A DNA stretch of 64,000 nt from Parashewanella curva (GTDB lineage Bacteria; Pseudomonadota; Gammaproteobacteria; Enterobacterales; Shewanellaceae), in assembly GCF_003675895.1 (NCBI RefSeq), contig NZ_ML014759.1, positions 31,970-95,969 on the forward strand, given 5' to 3'. The notes beneath the pieces were generated by a model, which saw nothing but the letters and a program-made list of their open reading frames with translations, made no database searches and had not been told where the DNA came from. This document shows, piece after piece, positions 50,060 to 59,366 of this stretch; position 1 is the stretch's first letter; each line of letters opens with the position of its first letter. A program made the position numbers and the translations under genes.

Positions 50060-51257
50060 GAGCTCCTAATGCAACAATAAATTGCAAAGTAACACTGTTT
50101 TCATCAACAGGTTTTAATTCACCTGTACCGTCTTGATGAGAGTACTGTAAGCGAATCGTTGAGAAGTGACTAGTATGGTAAGACACTTGGAACTCAGATT
50201 CTTTTAGCTTCATTTCATCAGCGTGATCTTCATGGGCTTCTTGCACTGTGACTTCGCCATAACGTAAACCTGCTGACCAGTTTGGTGAGAATTGATAAAC
50301 ACTGCTGACATACCAACCGTTATGAGACAAATCGTCGACTTCGTCTTGGTGTTCTTCTGCACTGAATAAGTCTGTAGCCTTGAAATATTCACCTGTAAGC
50401 GTCAAGTGTTGGTACTTATAATTACCTTTTGGTGCCCACTTATAAACGGCATCGACACCGTAAATGTGTTTACCCGTAAACTTAGCGGCATGTGAATGAC
50501 CGTGTGCATCTTCATGACCATGCTCACCTTCAGCCTCATGAGCATGCTCTTTTTCATCTTCATGATCGTGATCATGTTCTTCTTCATGATGCTCAAGTGC
50601 AGTAAGACCATTTTGGTTATTGATATAGCTAAAGCCTAACTGCCAAGAACTGCTTTCACCGATGTCATCACCAATTTTGGTATAAGCCGTATATACGCCT
50701 GTTGATTTTGGTTTTACTTCGTCATTTTCAGCACGGAACTTATTACCTTTAAAGGCTTCAACACCCATCGCCCAATAGACATCTGTTGGCGCTAGGTAAT
50801 CTAAACGTAAACCATCATCAAAATAGTGATCGCCAAGCAATGCACGATAAACGGCTGGACGATCTGCAAAGGCATCAGTGTGAGTATGCTGATTGTTCAA
50901 GTAACCAATGTTAGAAAGAAAGCGACCACCACGTAGGCTGAAACCTGCAGGCAGTGACATTGTTTGGATAAAAGCTTCTTCGACTTCCACTTCCATATCA
51001 CCATCATGTTCGTGCAGTACTGTGGTGAATTTGCCGTATAGAGAATCATCGATAAAGCCACTGATGGCCAACTCAGAGCCGCCAATACTAAAGCCTTTTT
51101 CACGCTCAGATAAGGCTTTTTCAGCTGACTGATAATTACCGTTGATGATTGAACTGATGTTGATGTTTTTACCCAAACTATTTTGATTCGTTTGCGCTGC
51201 ACTTGCCATTGAAACTGATGCTAAAGCGATAAACAGTGCCGATTTTGAGAATTTCAT
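50040..51257 (-). CDS. Histidine-rich outer-membrane beta-barrel protein, likely zinc uptake
   Basis: A 405-residue protein starting at 51257, where GGAG precedes the ATG. It has a signal peptide (ASAAQT) and a porin-like series of alternating aromatic/polar strands ending in phenylalanine (GAHGAHQF), as outer-membrane barrels do. An extended loop near residues 220 to 256 is nearly all His, Glu and Asp (EHDHDHEDEKEHAHEAE and similar), well suited to capture zinc. Further His-rich patches occur near the N-terminal third. Position directly before znuA and znuB, with overlap, indicates it feeds zinc into that system. Family name not certain. Confidence 0.82.
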   Translation of the reverse strand: MKFSKSALFIALASVSMASAAQTNQNSLGKNINISSIINGNYQSAEKALSEREKGFSIGGSELAISGFIDDSLYGKFTTVLHEHDGDMEVEVEEAFIQTMSLPAGFSLRGGRFLSNIGYLNNQHTHTDAFADRPAVYRALLGDHYFDDGLRLDYLAPTDVYWAMGVEAFKGNKFRAENDEVKPKSTGVYTAYTKIGDDIGESSSWQLGFSYINNQNGLTALEHHEEEHDHDHEDEKEHAHEAEGEHGHEDAHGHSHAAKFTGKHIYGVDAVYKWAPKGNYKYQHLTLTGEYFKATDLFSAEEHQDEVDDLSHNGWYVSSVYQFSPNWSAGLRYGEVTVQEAHEDHADEMKLKESEFQVSYHTSHFSTIRLQYSHQDGTGELKPVDENSVTLQFIVALGAHGAHQF

Positions 51258-51469
51258 ACATAACTCCATGTTCAGCCTAAACTACAACAGGCTGATTTTT
51301 ATAACTTTAATTTTAAACAATGGACGACAACGCAACGAAATCAGACTCGTAATGCATAGCGTGGGGTTGACAAAATCATGCATAACGAGAGCAAGAAAAC
51401 ACACGGTCTCGTCTAGCGTTCGGGAAATCGTCGCCCATAACAAACACAAATAATTGGTTAAAAAAGGAG

Positions 51470-51763
51470 TTAAAACGGAGGGGCTCTGGCACTGAAAAAC
51501 GACACAAACTCGGCAGAGTGAACAACCAATACTTGCTCAAGTTCAATGTAAGTTTGCAGTGATACACCAACAGACGGAACTGCACTGCTTATGGTGTGTT
51601 GCAGTTGGTGATGGTGAAAACACAAAGTACAGTGCTCTGTAAGACCATCATTATCTGGGTAATTTTGAGCATGAACGTGTGCGGAGCCAATCGCAGACAA
51701 CAGCAGAAGTACGGCACAAAGCCATATAATCCACTTATGTTGAAGTCCTTGATGGGTGTTCAC
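51470..51763 (-). CDS. Small periplasmic zinc-chaperone-like protein
   Basis: A 97-residue protein with a signal peptide or single membrane anchor at residues 11 to 32. The mature part has a metal-binding cluster CTLCFHHHQLQH near residue 45. Small CxxC-His proteins of this kind are annotated next to zinc ABC genes in Shewanella as zinc chaperones. It opens the zinc group and has a Zur-like box 44 bases upstream. Direct metal binding is inferred. Confidence 0.65.
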   Translation of the reverse strand: MNTHQGLQHKWIIWLCAVLLLLSAIGSAHVHAQNYPDNDGLTEHCTLCFHHHQLQHTISSAVPSVGVSLQTYIELEQVLVVHSAEFVSFFSARAPPF

Positions 51764-51806
51764 TGTTCAGTACTTTAGTTAACTAAGATTAGCAGCCGAG
51801 TTTAGA

Positions 51807-51821
51807 TGATACAGTGTAACA
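51807..51821. promoter_or_regulatory. Possible Zur box
   Basis: TGATACAGTGTAACA is an imperfect palindrome (12 of 15 positions symmetric) that resembles the core of gammaproteobacterial Zur operators (TGTTATAATATAACA type). It lies upstream of the first gene of the zinc cluster. No second box was identified. Confidence 0.4.
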
Positions 51822-51830
51822 ATTTCAATA

Positions 51831-52370
51831 TTATTTTAATGAAATTTTGTCGACAAGTTGGTATCTAGGGTGAGTGTTTATTGGCATTGACTCATAAATC
51901 CCAAAGCCATCAACGGTAAAATCAAACGTTAAATCATTCACTTGGCTAACAAACTTCTCACAGTCTACTCGGGGTAAACTCTTTGCTCTTACTAAAGAAA
52001 TATGAGGCACAAATTTCGTTTCAAATTGTAAATTTATTGGCTGTAACGCCGTTAAAATTTGCTCTCTAAGCGTCGACAAATGAATACTCGAAGCTACTTT
52101 AGCCCATAAAATAGTCTGCCGCTTCAGTGAAAAATAACCTCCACCAGCCACATTCTGAACAAAGGTTTGCGGCTGGATCCTGTTCAGCACTGTGATAACT
52201 TGAGTGAGTTCATCATTGGTGAGCCCACCTAAAAATGCCAAGGTAATATGTGGCTGTTCAAGTAAAGGGGCATAGCCCAACGCGGCTACTCGCTGCTGCC
52301 AAGGTTGCCAAACATCATCAGGACACATGATCCCAATAAATATTCGGCGACGCTTAGCAATATCAGTCAT
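51831..52370 (-). CDS. thpR: RNA 2',3'-cyclic phosphodiesterase ThpR
   Basis: A 179-residue cytoplasmic enzyme of the 2H phosphoesterase superfamily. Its two catalytic histidine motifs are HITLAFLG near residue 41 and HISLVRA near residue 126. It hydrolyses 2',3'-cyclic phosphate ends and can ligate some RNAs in vitro. It is close-packed with the 111-aa zinc-ribbon gene and ygiQ upstream, probably one transcript. Confidence 0.92.
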   Translation of the reverse strand: MTDIAKRRRIFIGIMCPDDVWQPWQQRVAALGYAPLLEQPHITLAFLGGLTNDELTQVITVLNRIQPQTFVQNVAGGGYFSLKRQTILWAKVASSIHLSTLREQILTALQPINLQFETKFVPHISLVRAKSLPRVDCEKFVSQVNDLTFDFTVDGFGIYESMPINTHPRYQLVDKISLK

Positions 52371-52705
52371 CAGCGATATTTCTTCAGCTGATCAGACACA
52401 TCTTCTTGCTCTGGTGCTTCAATGGTATGCACTTGATCCATAAAGTGACTGATGATCAGTGCCATCCCCATCATGGCCGCCAGCATATAGCTCATCACCT
52501 CAAACTGCTCAACGACATAACCTAAAATGAGCAAGCCTACCAGCAAGTAAAAGCTCAACATTTTTACTTGAGCAATACGAACATTCTTTCCCAACCATGC
52601 TTGGCAGTGATAACAGCGAATTTGAGACGCTAAACCCTCACCACGCTTTTCCTCAATTTTAGCCACCGACATATTCTTGTGACAATGTGAACACACTAAT
52701 CCCAT
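52370..52705 (-). CDS. Small zinc-ribbon membrane protein of unknown function
   Basis: A 111-residue protein. The N-terminus has two CxxC pairs (CSHCHKN at residue 5 and CYHCQAW near 31) that could bind one zinc. Two transmembrane helices follow at about 49 to 65 and 72 to 88. It overlaps the thpR start by one base and follows the ygiQ stop by one base. No function is known to me. Confidence 0.75.
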   Translation of the reverse strand: MGLVCSHCHKNMSVAKIEEKRGEGLASQIRCYHCQAWLGKNVRIAQVKMLSFYLLVGLLILGYVVEQFEVMSYMLAAMMGMALIISHFMDQVHTIEAPEQEDVSDQLKKYR

Positions 52706-52706
52706 G

Positions 52707-54923
52707 CTATCTTCCTACTGTAAAGGGTTTGGACTTGCTTTGGCTTTTAGCTTTATAGGGCTTAGAGCCTGTTGGCTTGGTTTTCTTTCCCTTGCTTGGC
52801 TTTGCATTAAATTGATCTTTGCTAAAACGGGTTAAGGCTCGTTGTCCACCTTTGGCGTTACTGCTAGGTCTTCTTCGCCCTTGTTTTGACTCCGGCGGCA
52901 CCAAATGATGCGCACCATTACCGATCAAATCTTCACGTCCCATATTCATCAAAGCTTCACGGATCAGCGGCCAGCCTGCTGGATCATGGTATCGAAGCAA
53001 AGCTTTATGTAAGCGGCGCTGACGGCCTTTCTTCGGCACCATCACATGCTCACTGTCCTGCTTCACATTGCGCAGCGAATTAAGCTCAGTGTGGTAAATA
53101 GTGGTAGCGTTCGCCATCGGCGATGGATAAAAGTTTTGTACTTGATCCAGCTTGAATTTTTGTGATTTAAGCCACAAGGCTAAGTTCACCATATCTTCAT
53201 CACGGGTACCCGGATGCGCCGAGATAAAGTAAGGGATCAAATACTGCTTTTTACCCGCTTCTTGCGAGTATTTATAAAACATTTCTTTGAACTTATCGTA
53301 AGTGCCCATGCCCGGTTTCATCATTTTTGATAGCGGGCCTTCCTCGGTATGCTCAGGCGCAATTTTTAAATACCCGCCCACATGATGCTGCACTAACTCT
53401 TTGACGTAACGAGGATCTTCTGTCGCTAAGTCATAACGAACACCCGACGCAATTAACACCTTTTTGATACCCGGCACATCTCGCGCAGCGCGATACAAAT
53501 CAATCGTATGCTTATGATCGGTGTCTAAATGACCACAAATCGATGGAAACACACAAGATAAACGGCGACAAGTGGTTTCGGCTTTTTCACTGGAACAGCC
53601 CAATCGGTACATATTCGCTGTGGGACCGCCCAAGTCAGAAATCACTCCGGTAAAGCCCGGTACTTTTTCTTGAATGTCTTTGATTTCACGAATGATCGAG
53701 TCTTGTGAGCGACTTTGAATAATCCGCCCTTCATGCTCGGTGATAGAGCAAAATGAACAGCCGCCAAAACACCCTCGCATGATATTAATCGAGGTTTTGA
53801 TCATGTCATAAGCAGGGATTTTCGCCTTGCCATACACTGGATGTGGTACTCGTTGATACGGCAGATCAAATACCGCATCCATTTCATCGGTATTCAGTGG
53901 CCATGCTGGCGGATTCACCCACACTCCACGCTCACCATGCACTTGGTATAAGGCTCTGGCGCAACCTGGGTTTTGCTCTTGGTGTAAAATCCGCGACGCA
54001 TGAGCATAAGAATATTTATCTTTGGAAACCTGCTCAAACGTTGGCAGCAACACATAGGTTTTTTCCCATGGCTTTGGACGTGGAGGCTGCACACTGATGG
54101 CTTTAGGTTTAGCAGGATCAAATACCTTGGCATCCGAAGGACCCGATAAGTTCTGACAACCGACATCATCAGCGCCATACGGATTAGGAATGGGGTCAAT
54201 TTTATGCAGCTGATCGATTTTACGTGAATCCATGCCTTTCCACTCAGGCAAAGGCTGATTACGCATTACTGCTGTGCCACGAATGTTTTGCATATCCGCT
54301 ATCGTTTCGCCTTTCGCAAAGCGATGTGCCACTTCGGCCAATGGACGTTCAGCGTTACCGTATATCAGTATGTCGGCTTTTGAGTCCATCAATACGCTGC
54401 GACGCACTTTATCCTGCCAATAATCATAATGAGCAATGCGTCGCAAACTGGCTTCAATGCCACCAATGACGACAGGCACACCTTTAAAGGCTTCTTTACA
54501 GCGTTGAGTGTATACGGTTACCGCACGGTCGGGACGTTTTCCGCCTTCATCATTGGGGGTATACGCATCATCAGTACGAATTTTTCTATCGGCAGTATAA
54601 CGATTGATCATCGAATCCATGTTACCGGCCGTCACCCCAAAAAACAGGTTCGGCTTACCCAGCTTCATAAAATCATTTTTGTTCGACCAATCTGGCTGCG
54701 AGATGATCCCGACTCGAAACCCTTGTGCTTCTAACATGCGCCCAATCACCGCCATACCAAAGCTTGGGTGATCGACATAAGCATCGCCCGTTACAATAAT
54801 GATGTCACAGCTATCCCAGCCTAACTTATCCATTTCCTTCTTAGACATAGGCAAAAACGGCGCTGTGCCGTAGCATTCCGCCCAATATTTTGGATAAGTA
54901 AATAATGTGGATTCGACTTGCAT
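52707..54923 (-). CDS. ygiQ: YgiQ family radical SAM protein (UPF0313)
   Basis: A 738-residue protein with a radical SAM core. I start it at 54923, where AGGGGTG precedes the ATG; this also matches the family N-terminus and length. The iron-sulfur cysteines appear in [11 protein letters not shown] near residue 379 (CX3CX2C). A B12-binding-like N-terminal fold fits the family. The C-terminus is a basic Lys/Ser/Pro-rich tail. The biochemical role of YgiQ is not established. First gene of a likely ygiQ-111 aa-thpR transcript. Confidence 0.94.
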
Positions 54924-55193
54924 AACACCCCTAACGACAGAAAAGCCACAACAAAAAAAGCCGCTTATTTTAGCAGCTTTTGTGGTGACCTTCCTAATCA
55001 AAGGTGATTATTGTGTTCAGACATCACGATGACTGCCATATAAGGATTTAATAGAAGTAGAAAGCATTGGTTAAGGAGTTTCTCTGTACATTAAGGCATT
55101 TATTGACTTTAAGAGAATGCATTTTGGCAGCTAACACCGACTGTAAACCTGTATTAGTTCCTCAGCTATTTCAGCTATTTGCTCAGTACTCAG

Positions 55194-55694
55194 ATGGCAA
55201 GCTACCAAATTCCCCCCCAAGGCCTTGGACTGCCTAATGGGAAATTCTTTGTGTGTATTGAAGTAGAGTCAAGCGAAGCTCATAAAGGACTTCATATCAA
55301 TAGCGCCGCCGTAGTACAACCAAGGGATGATTGTAATTTAAGCTCCGTCATCGTTAAATTTGATGGCTTGAAGGTTCAAGATATGAGTAAGCAAGAGATA
55401 GTTCTTGAGCAGCTATTATCTTCGTTACAAGAAGTCGAGGCCTTGTGGTACGATTTTTTCCTTCGTGCAAAAGTGCCTTACCACATACTCGAATCAATAA
55501 AGCAAGATAATAGAAATCAGTCAAAGGCTTGCTTTAGAGAAGCCATCGTTAAATGGCTGGATTTAGCCACGGTAAAAGCCATGGATAATCAACAAAAGCA
55601 AGCTAAAATTGTTGAAACTCTAGATAACATTGGCTCTGGACAACTAGCAAAAAGTTTCAAATGGCCTGCTGAAGCTCAACCCAAAAAACAATAA
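55194..55694 (+). CDS. Orphan protein with a Death-like fold
   Basis: A 166-residue protein from the ATG at 55194 (a TTG at 55179 is also possible). There is no signal peptide or membrane segment. Residues 1 to about 75 are unrecognised. From about 80 to 155 the pattern matches a Death-domain six-helix bundle: ALWYDFFLRAKVPYHILESI, then CFREAIVKWLDLA, then KIVETLDNIGSGQLAKSF. The spaced W, VP, I, C, WL and final LA positions are typical of invertebrate Death domains. No catalytic motif is seen. Position: between ygiQ and another orphan at 55880. Function could be host-signalling interference or bacterial immunity adaptor; neither is shown. Confidence 0.65.
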   Translation: MASYQIPPQGLGLPNGKFFVCIEVESSEAHKGLHINSAAVVQPRDDCNLSSVIVKFDGLKVQDMSKQEIVLEQLLSSLQEVEALWYDFFLRAKVPYHILESIKQDNRNQSKACFREAIVKWLDLATVKAMDNQQKQAKIVETLDNIGSGQLAKSFKWPAEAQPKKQ

Positions 55695-55879
55695 GTGTTT
55701 GATAGAGCCAATCGTTTTCTTGGTGAGATAACTTTTTTATCACCCTAAATTCCAAAACATTATATGTTCGTATTTTAACGGCTTTTAATATTAATAATAA
55801 GGTGGAACCAAAAAGCATTAGACTTGAAAAGGCTATTTTACTAGCATTCGCTACCTAAATAGAACCATAGGTTAAGCGT

Positions 55880-56731
55880 ATGGCCTCAGCTCATTTAGAC
55901 GTAGAATTGCCTCGCCCTGCAAAATTAGTTTTCGCCAATGCACTATCCAATTCGAGTGAGCATGATGAGGTATTCGCAAAGTTAACTTTAAATGCAATAA
56001 AATATGATGTTGTTGCAGTGTTAGGCAAAGACAAAACACAATCGTTTATCGGCTTACAAAGTTGTACTGAACCACAAAGGATTCACAGTTTATTAAATCT
56101 CGGCACTTCTATTCCTAAAGATCACCCTTCGATAAAAAACCTAACGTTTCATAAATCTTTCAAAATCGAGCATGCAATTGGAAGTGAATATAAATGCATG
56201 AATTCGCAACAAAGAATGAACTCTTTTTTAGCATATTTAAAACAACATGACATTGAGCATTTAAAAGGGTCACAAGAGAGCTGTAAATCTATAAGTGCGA
56301 AAGTACAGTCGACACACAAGCCTATAACTTCAAGTCATCAATCAGCCGTAAGAACTCAGCAAAAACCAGCAAACTTGACAGATGAATTAGTCTCAAGCAA
56401 TGAGAAAATGACGTTAACGTCATCAAGTGGAACAGCTGCAAGTACAACAAAAAAACCTGAAGCCCCATCAGCCACAAGCACCGTGCAAAGGCCTGCTGCT
56501 TCAATTCGTGCAACCGATAAAACAACCTATCACAAGGCTGTAACGTATCCAGATAAGGTATTAGTAGCACATACGAATCAAATACCTTCAATTCCAGAAC
56601 CTGCACCTACTGCAGAACAAAAGTTCTCCACACCATATGTTGGACGAACTAGATTTGAGATGATGGGAACATCTCAACATAATCCAACAACTAGAAAAGC
56701 AACCGATAGACCTTATAGATCAAAGCAATAA
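55880..56731 (+). CDS. Orphan protein with Ser/Thr-rich C-terminal half
   Basis: A 283-residue protein with no recognised family, signal peptide or membrane helix. Residues 1 to about 130 look globular (helical and strand mix, LNLGTSIPKDHPSIKNLTF). From about 130 to the end the sequence is of low complexity, rich in Ser, Thr, Pro, Ala and Lys (TSSSGTAASTTKKPEAP), probably disordered. It follows the Death-like gene by 185 bases on the same strand, after a weak hairpin at 55722-55744. The pair may form one accessory unit. Effector-like composition is suggestive only. Confidence 0.6.
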   Translation: MASAHLDVELPRPAKLVFANALSNSSEHDEVFAKLTLNAIKYDVVAVLGKDKTQSFIGLQSCTEPQRIHSLLNLGTSIPKDHPSIKNLTFHKSFKIEHAIGSEYKCMNSQQRMNSFLAYLKQHDIEHLKGSQESCKSISAKVQSTHKPITSSHQSAVRTQQKPANLTDELVSSNEKMTLTSSSGTAASTTKKPEAPSATSTVQRPAASIRATDKTTYHKAVTYPDKVLVAHTNQIPSIPEPAPTAEQKFSTPYVGRTRFEMMGTSQHNPTTRKATDRPYRSKQ

Positions 56732-56761
56732 CAAATGATCCACAGGCATATATTGCAATGT

Positions 56762-57664
56762 TTATGATTCATTAGATTTAAACTCATTCACCACAAACTC
56801 AATAAAAGTTCGTAAACGCTGCGGTTGATAACGGCTTTTATGATAGATCAAATGCAATGGTACCGATGCAATATGCCAGTCATCAAATACAGGCAGGAGT
56901 ACGCCATTTTCTAGTGCTTGCTGACAATACAAGGTAGGTAAGCGCACAATACCTTGATGTTGAATTGCCGCTTGAAGTAAAGCGCGACCACTTTTACATC
57001 GAAGACGCCCTTCTACATTCACTTCTGCTGAAGATTGAGTAGGATCTGCTGATTCAAATCGCCATTGAGATATTGAACCCGACAAGCAGGTGTGTTGTTG
57101 TAGCGCTTGAGGATGCGATGGTTTCCCATATTGTTTAAGATATTCAGGACTAGCAAAGATATTGACTTCAATGTCACCGATCTTACGCCCTACAAATCCA
57201 GCATCATTAAGCTCACCCATTCGAAATGCCACATCAAATTGATCTTTAATTAGATCAATACGGTGACTGCTGAAATCTAATTCCACATCAATATCTTTAT
57301 GCTGACTTAAAAATCGCGTCACCAACTCTGCCACCAGCTCTTCTCCTATCAAGCCACCAACGCTGTTGACATGTAGACTGCCCCGTAATTGATGAGTGTC
57401 ATCCACCGCTTGCTGCACAGCTTGATCAATGGAGCCAAATGCCTGTTTGCAACTCGCGTAAAACTGCTGCCCTATGTGAGTCAACCTCTGCCTACGAGTG
57501 GTACGTTCAATTAACGCCACCCCCATTTGTGCCTCTAGTGAAGCAAGCCGACGAGAAACATGGGAGCGTGATACCTGCATGCGTTCTGCTGCTTGAGTAA
57601 AGCTTCCTTCTTCAGCAATTAACAGAAACGCTTTTATGTCTAGCACATTAATGTTTTCAAGCAT
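56762..57664 (-). CDS. LysR family transcriptional regulator
   Basis: A 300-residue LysR-type regulator. The N-terminal winged helix-turn-helix (FTQAAERMQVSRSHVSRRLASLE) and a C-terminal effector-binding domain of about 200 residues are typical. It is divergent from an SDR gene with an 18-bp perfect palindrome in the 120-base gap, the standard layout for a regulator that controls its neighbour. Effector unknown. Confidence 0.9.
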   Translation of the reverse strand: MLENINVLDIKAFLLIAEEGSFTQAAERMQVSRSHVSRRLASLEAQMGVALIERTTRRQRLTHIGQQFYASCKQAFGSIDQAVQQAVDDTHQLRGSLHVNSVGGLIGEELVAELVTRFLSQHKDIDVELDFSSHRIDLIKDQFDVAFRMGELNDAGFVGRKIGDIEVNIFASPEYLKQYGKPSHPQALQQHTCLSGSISQWRFESADPTQSSAEVNVEGRLRCKSGRALLQAAIQHQGIVRLPTLYCQQALENGVLLPVFDDWHIASVPLHLIYHKSRYQPQRLRTFIEFVVNEFKSNES

Positions 57665-57680
57665 TATTTAGCCTTTTATT

Positions 57681-57698
57681 TGTTGCTATATAGCAACA
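57681..57698. promoter_or_regulatory. Perfect 18-bp palindrome between LysR and SDR genes
   Basis: TGTTGCTATATAGCAACA is its own reverse complement. It starts 17 bases upstream of the LysR ATG and lies about 87 bases from the SDR start, a position fit for a LysR-type operator controlling both directions. Confidence 0.6.
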
Positions 57699-57784
57699 GT
57701 CTTTTGATCTAAACGCTGTATATCAACAATGATTATCACTCTATCATGTACTCAATACACAAAATAACCAATTGAGGAAACAAG

Positions 57785-58504
57785 ATGAAAAAACTTGCTG
57801 TGATCACAGGTGCTAGCTCAGGTATCGGCGAAGCGATTGCGAAACGTTTCAGTGAAGAAGGTCATCCTCTGCTGCTTATCGCGCGTCGCGTTGAGCGTTT
57901 AGAAGCACTAAATCTACCTAATACGATTTGCGCCAAGGTCGATGTTACGGATGCAGAATCATTCAAAAAAGCCATCGCCGAAGCTGAAGCGATTTATGGT
58001 CCTACCGATTGCATCATCAATAACGCTGGTATCATGTTACTGGGTCAAGTTGATGTCCAAGATCCCACTGAGTTTAAAGCCATGTACGATGTAAATGTGT
58101 TAGCGTTATTAACAGGTATGCAAGCGGTATTAGCGCCAATGAAAGCGCGAGGAGAAGGCACCATCATCAATATCAGCTCTACGGCGGGTCGTAAAGGTTA
58201 CGATGATCATGCGGCTTATTGCGGCACTAAATTCGCGGTGCATGCGATTTCTGAAAATGTGCGTAAAGAAGTGGCGAGTTCAAACGTGCGAGTGATCACC
58301 ATTGCTCCAGGCGCCGTGGAAACAGAGCTCCTTAATCACACCACGTCAAAAGAAATCGTTGACGGTTATCAAGAGTGGAAACAAAGTATTGGTGGTGCGA
58401 TTGCCGCTGATGATGTCGCTCGTGCTGTAACTTACGCTTACCAGCAGCCGCAAAATGTGTGTATTCGCGAAATTGTGATTGCGGCGACGCGCCAAGAGCC
58501 TTAA
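57785..58504 (+). CDS. Short-chain dehydrogenase (SDR family), LysR-linked
   Basis: A 239-residue classical SDR. Cofactor motif GASSGIGEAI at residues 9 to 18, structural NNAG near 80, catalytic Ser in NISSTAGRKG, and YCGTK as the Tyr-Lys pair. The substrate is unknown; the family includes 3-hydroxy acid and serine dehydrogenases. It is divergent from its probable LysR regulator and has a GAGGAA stretch before the ATG. Confidence 0.9.
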   Translation: MKKLAVITGASSGIGEAIAKRFSEEGHPLLLIARRVERLEALNLPNTICAKVDVTDAESFKKAIAEAEAIYGPTDCIINNAGIMLLGQVDVQDPTEFKAMYDVNVLALLTGMQAVLAPMKARGEGTIINISSTAGRKGYDDHAAYCGTKFAVHAISENVRKEVASSNVRVITIAPGAVETELLNHTTSKEIVDGYQEWKQSIGGAIAADDVARAVTYAYQQPQNVCIREIVIAATRQEP

Positions 58505-58604
58505 TAAGAGCTAAGACTTTACACGGCACACAATCAATGCATTTCGTCAGACCTGCTAAGGTGCTGATGAGGCTTTAAAAATTTCAACTCACAGAATTTG
58601 CCAG

Positions 58605-58703
58605 AGTGCGGATAAGCAATAAGCTGAATGTCCGAGGCATGGATGCCGAGGCCAAGCGCCCATGGATGGGCTTGCAGCGCTTCAGTGTTTGCTTATCCTC
58701 ACT
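58605..58703. repeat. Palindromic intergenic element (about 99 bp)
   Basis: The ends are near-perfect inverted repeats: AGTGCGGATAAGCAA and TTGCTTATCCTCACT match in 14 of 15 positions. Inside are further small palindromes such as GCCCATGGATGGGC and CGAGGCATGGATGCCGAGG, predicting a cruciform or hairpin transcript. This resembles short REP- or MITE-like elements found between genes of marine gammaproteobacteria. It separates the convergent SDR and mogA genes. Confidence 0.6.
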
Positions 58704-58719
58704 TTGTTAAAAATGGAAA

Positions 58720-59253
58720 TTACTTCGCCTTAGGTCTGAATGGTTTGATCACTTGCTCATCACATTCTAAAAATGGGCCTTCCATTAAGTCGATGCAATA
58801 AGGGATTGCTGGGAATACCGCATCCAAACATTCACGAATGGACTTAGGCTTACCCGGCAAGTTCACAATTAGTGAGCTACCACGTAACCCTGCGGTTTGT
58901 CGTGACAAAATGGCTGTCGGCACAAATTTTAACGATTCCGCTCGCATTAGCTCACCAAACCCTGGCATCATTCGGTCACACACAGCTTCCGTGGCTTCTG
59001 GCGTTACATCACGTTTGGCAGGTCCTGTACCACCTGTGGTTACCACTAAACAACAGCCTTGTTCATCTATCATTTTTTTCAGTGTGGCTTCGATTTGATC
59101 TTGCTCATCTGGGATCACTTGATAGACAGGTTGCCAGCTTGAAGTCAGGTATTCTTTTAACGTATTGATAATGGCGTGACCTGAGATATCTTCATATTCG
59201 CCTCGGCTGGCGCGATCGCTCACAGTCACAATTCCAATTTTTGCAGCAGTCAT
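58720..59253 (-). CDS. mog: Molybdopterin adenylyltransferase MogA
   Basis: MogA adenylates molybdopterin to ready it for molybdate insertion. I start it at 59253 (MTAAKIGIVTVSDR), matching the family N-terminus, giving 177 residues; an ATG at 59274 is in frame. The MoCF-binding fold has GIVTVSDRASRGEYED near the N-terminus and the signature TTGGTGPAKRDVTPEA in the middle. The neighbours are unrelated; no other moa genes are in the window. Confidence 0.94.
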   Translation of the reverse strand: MTAAKIGIVTVSDRASRGEYEDISGHAIINTLKEYLTSSWQPVYQVIPDEQDQIEATLKKMIDEQGCCLVVTTGGTGPAKRDVTPEATEAVCDRMMPGFGELMRAESLKFVPTAILSRQTAGLRGSSLIVNLPGKPKSIRECLDAVFPAIPYCIDLMEGPFLECDEQVIKPFRPKAK

Positions 59254-59366
59254 GGTTTTATCCAAGTTATACATCGATGGCTCAAGCCTACCACACTTGC
59301 TATAAAGATCCTTTGATGTTGATTAGCGTGTATTGCGGTTTTTTTTGATTTCCGTATGCTAGTCGA

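Noticed and set aside
54945..54980. Hairpin AAAGC.GCT / AGC.GCTTT upstream of ygiQ as a terminator
   Set aside because: The stem is imperfect, no gene ends there on either strand, and no T run follows on the plus strand.
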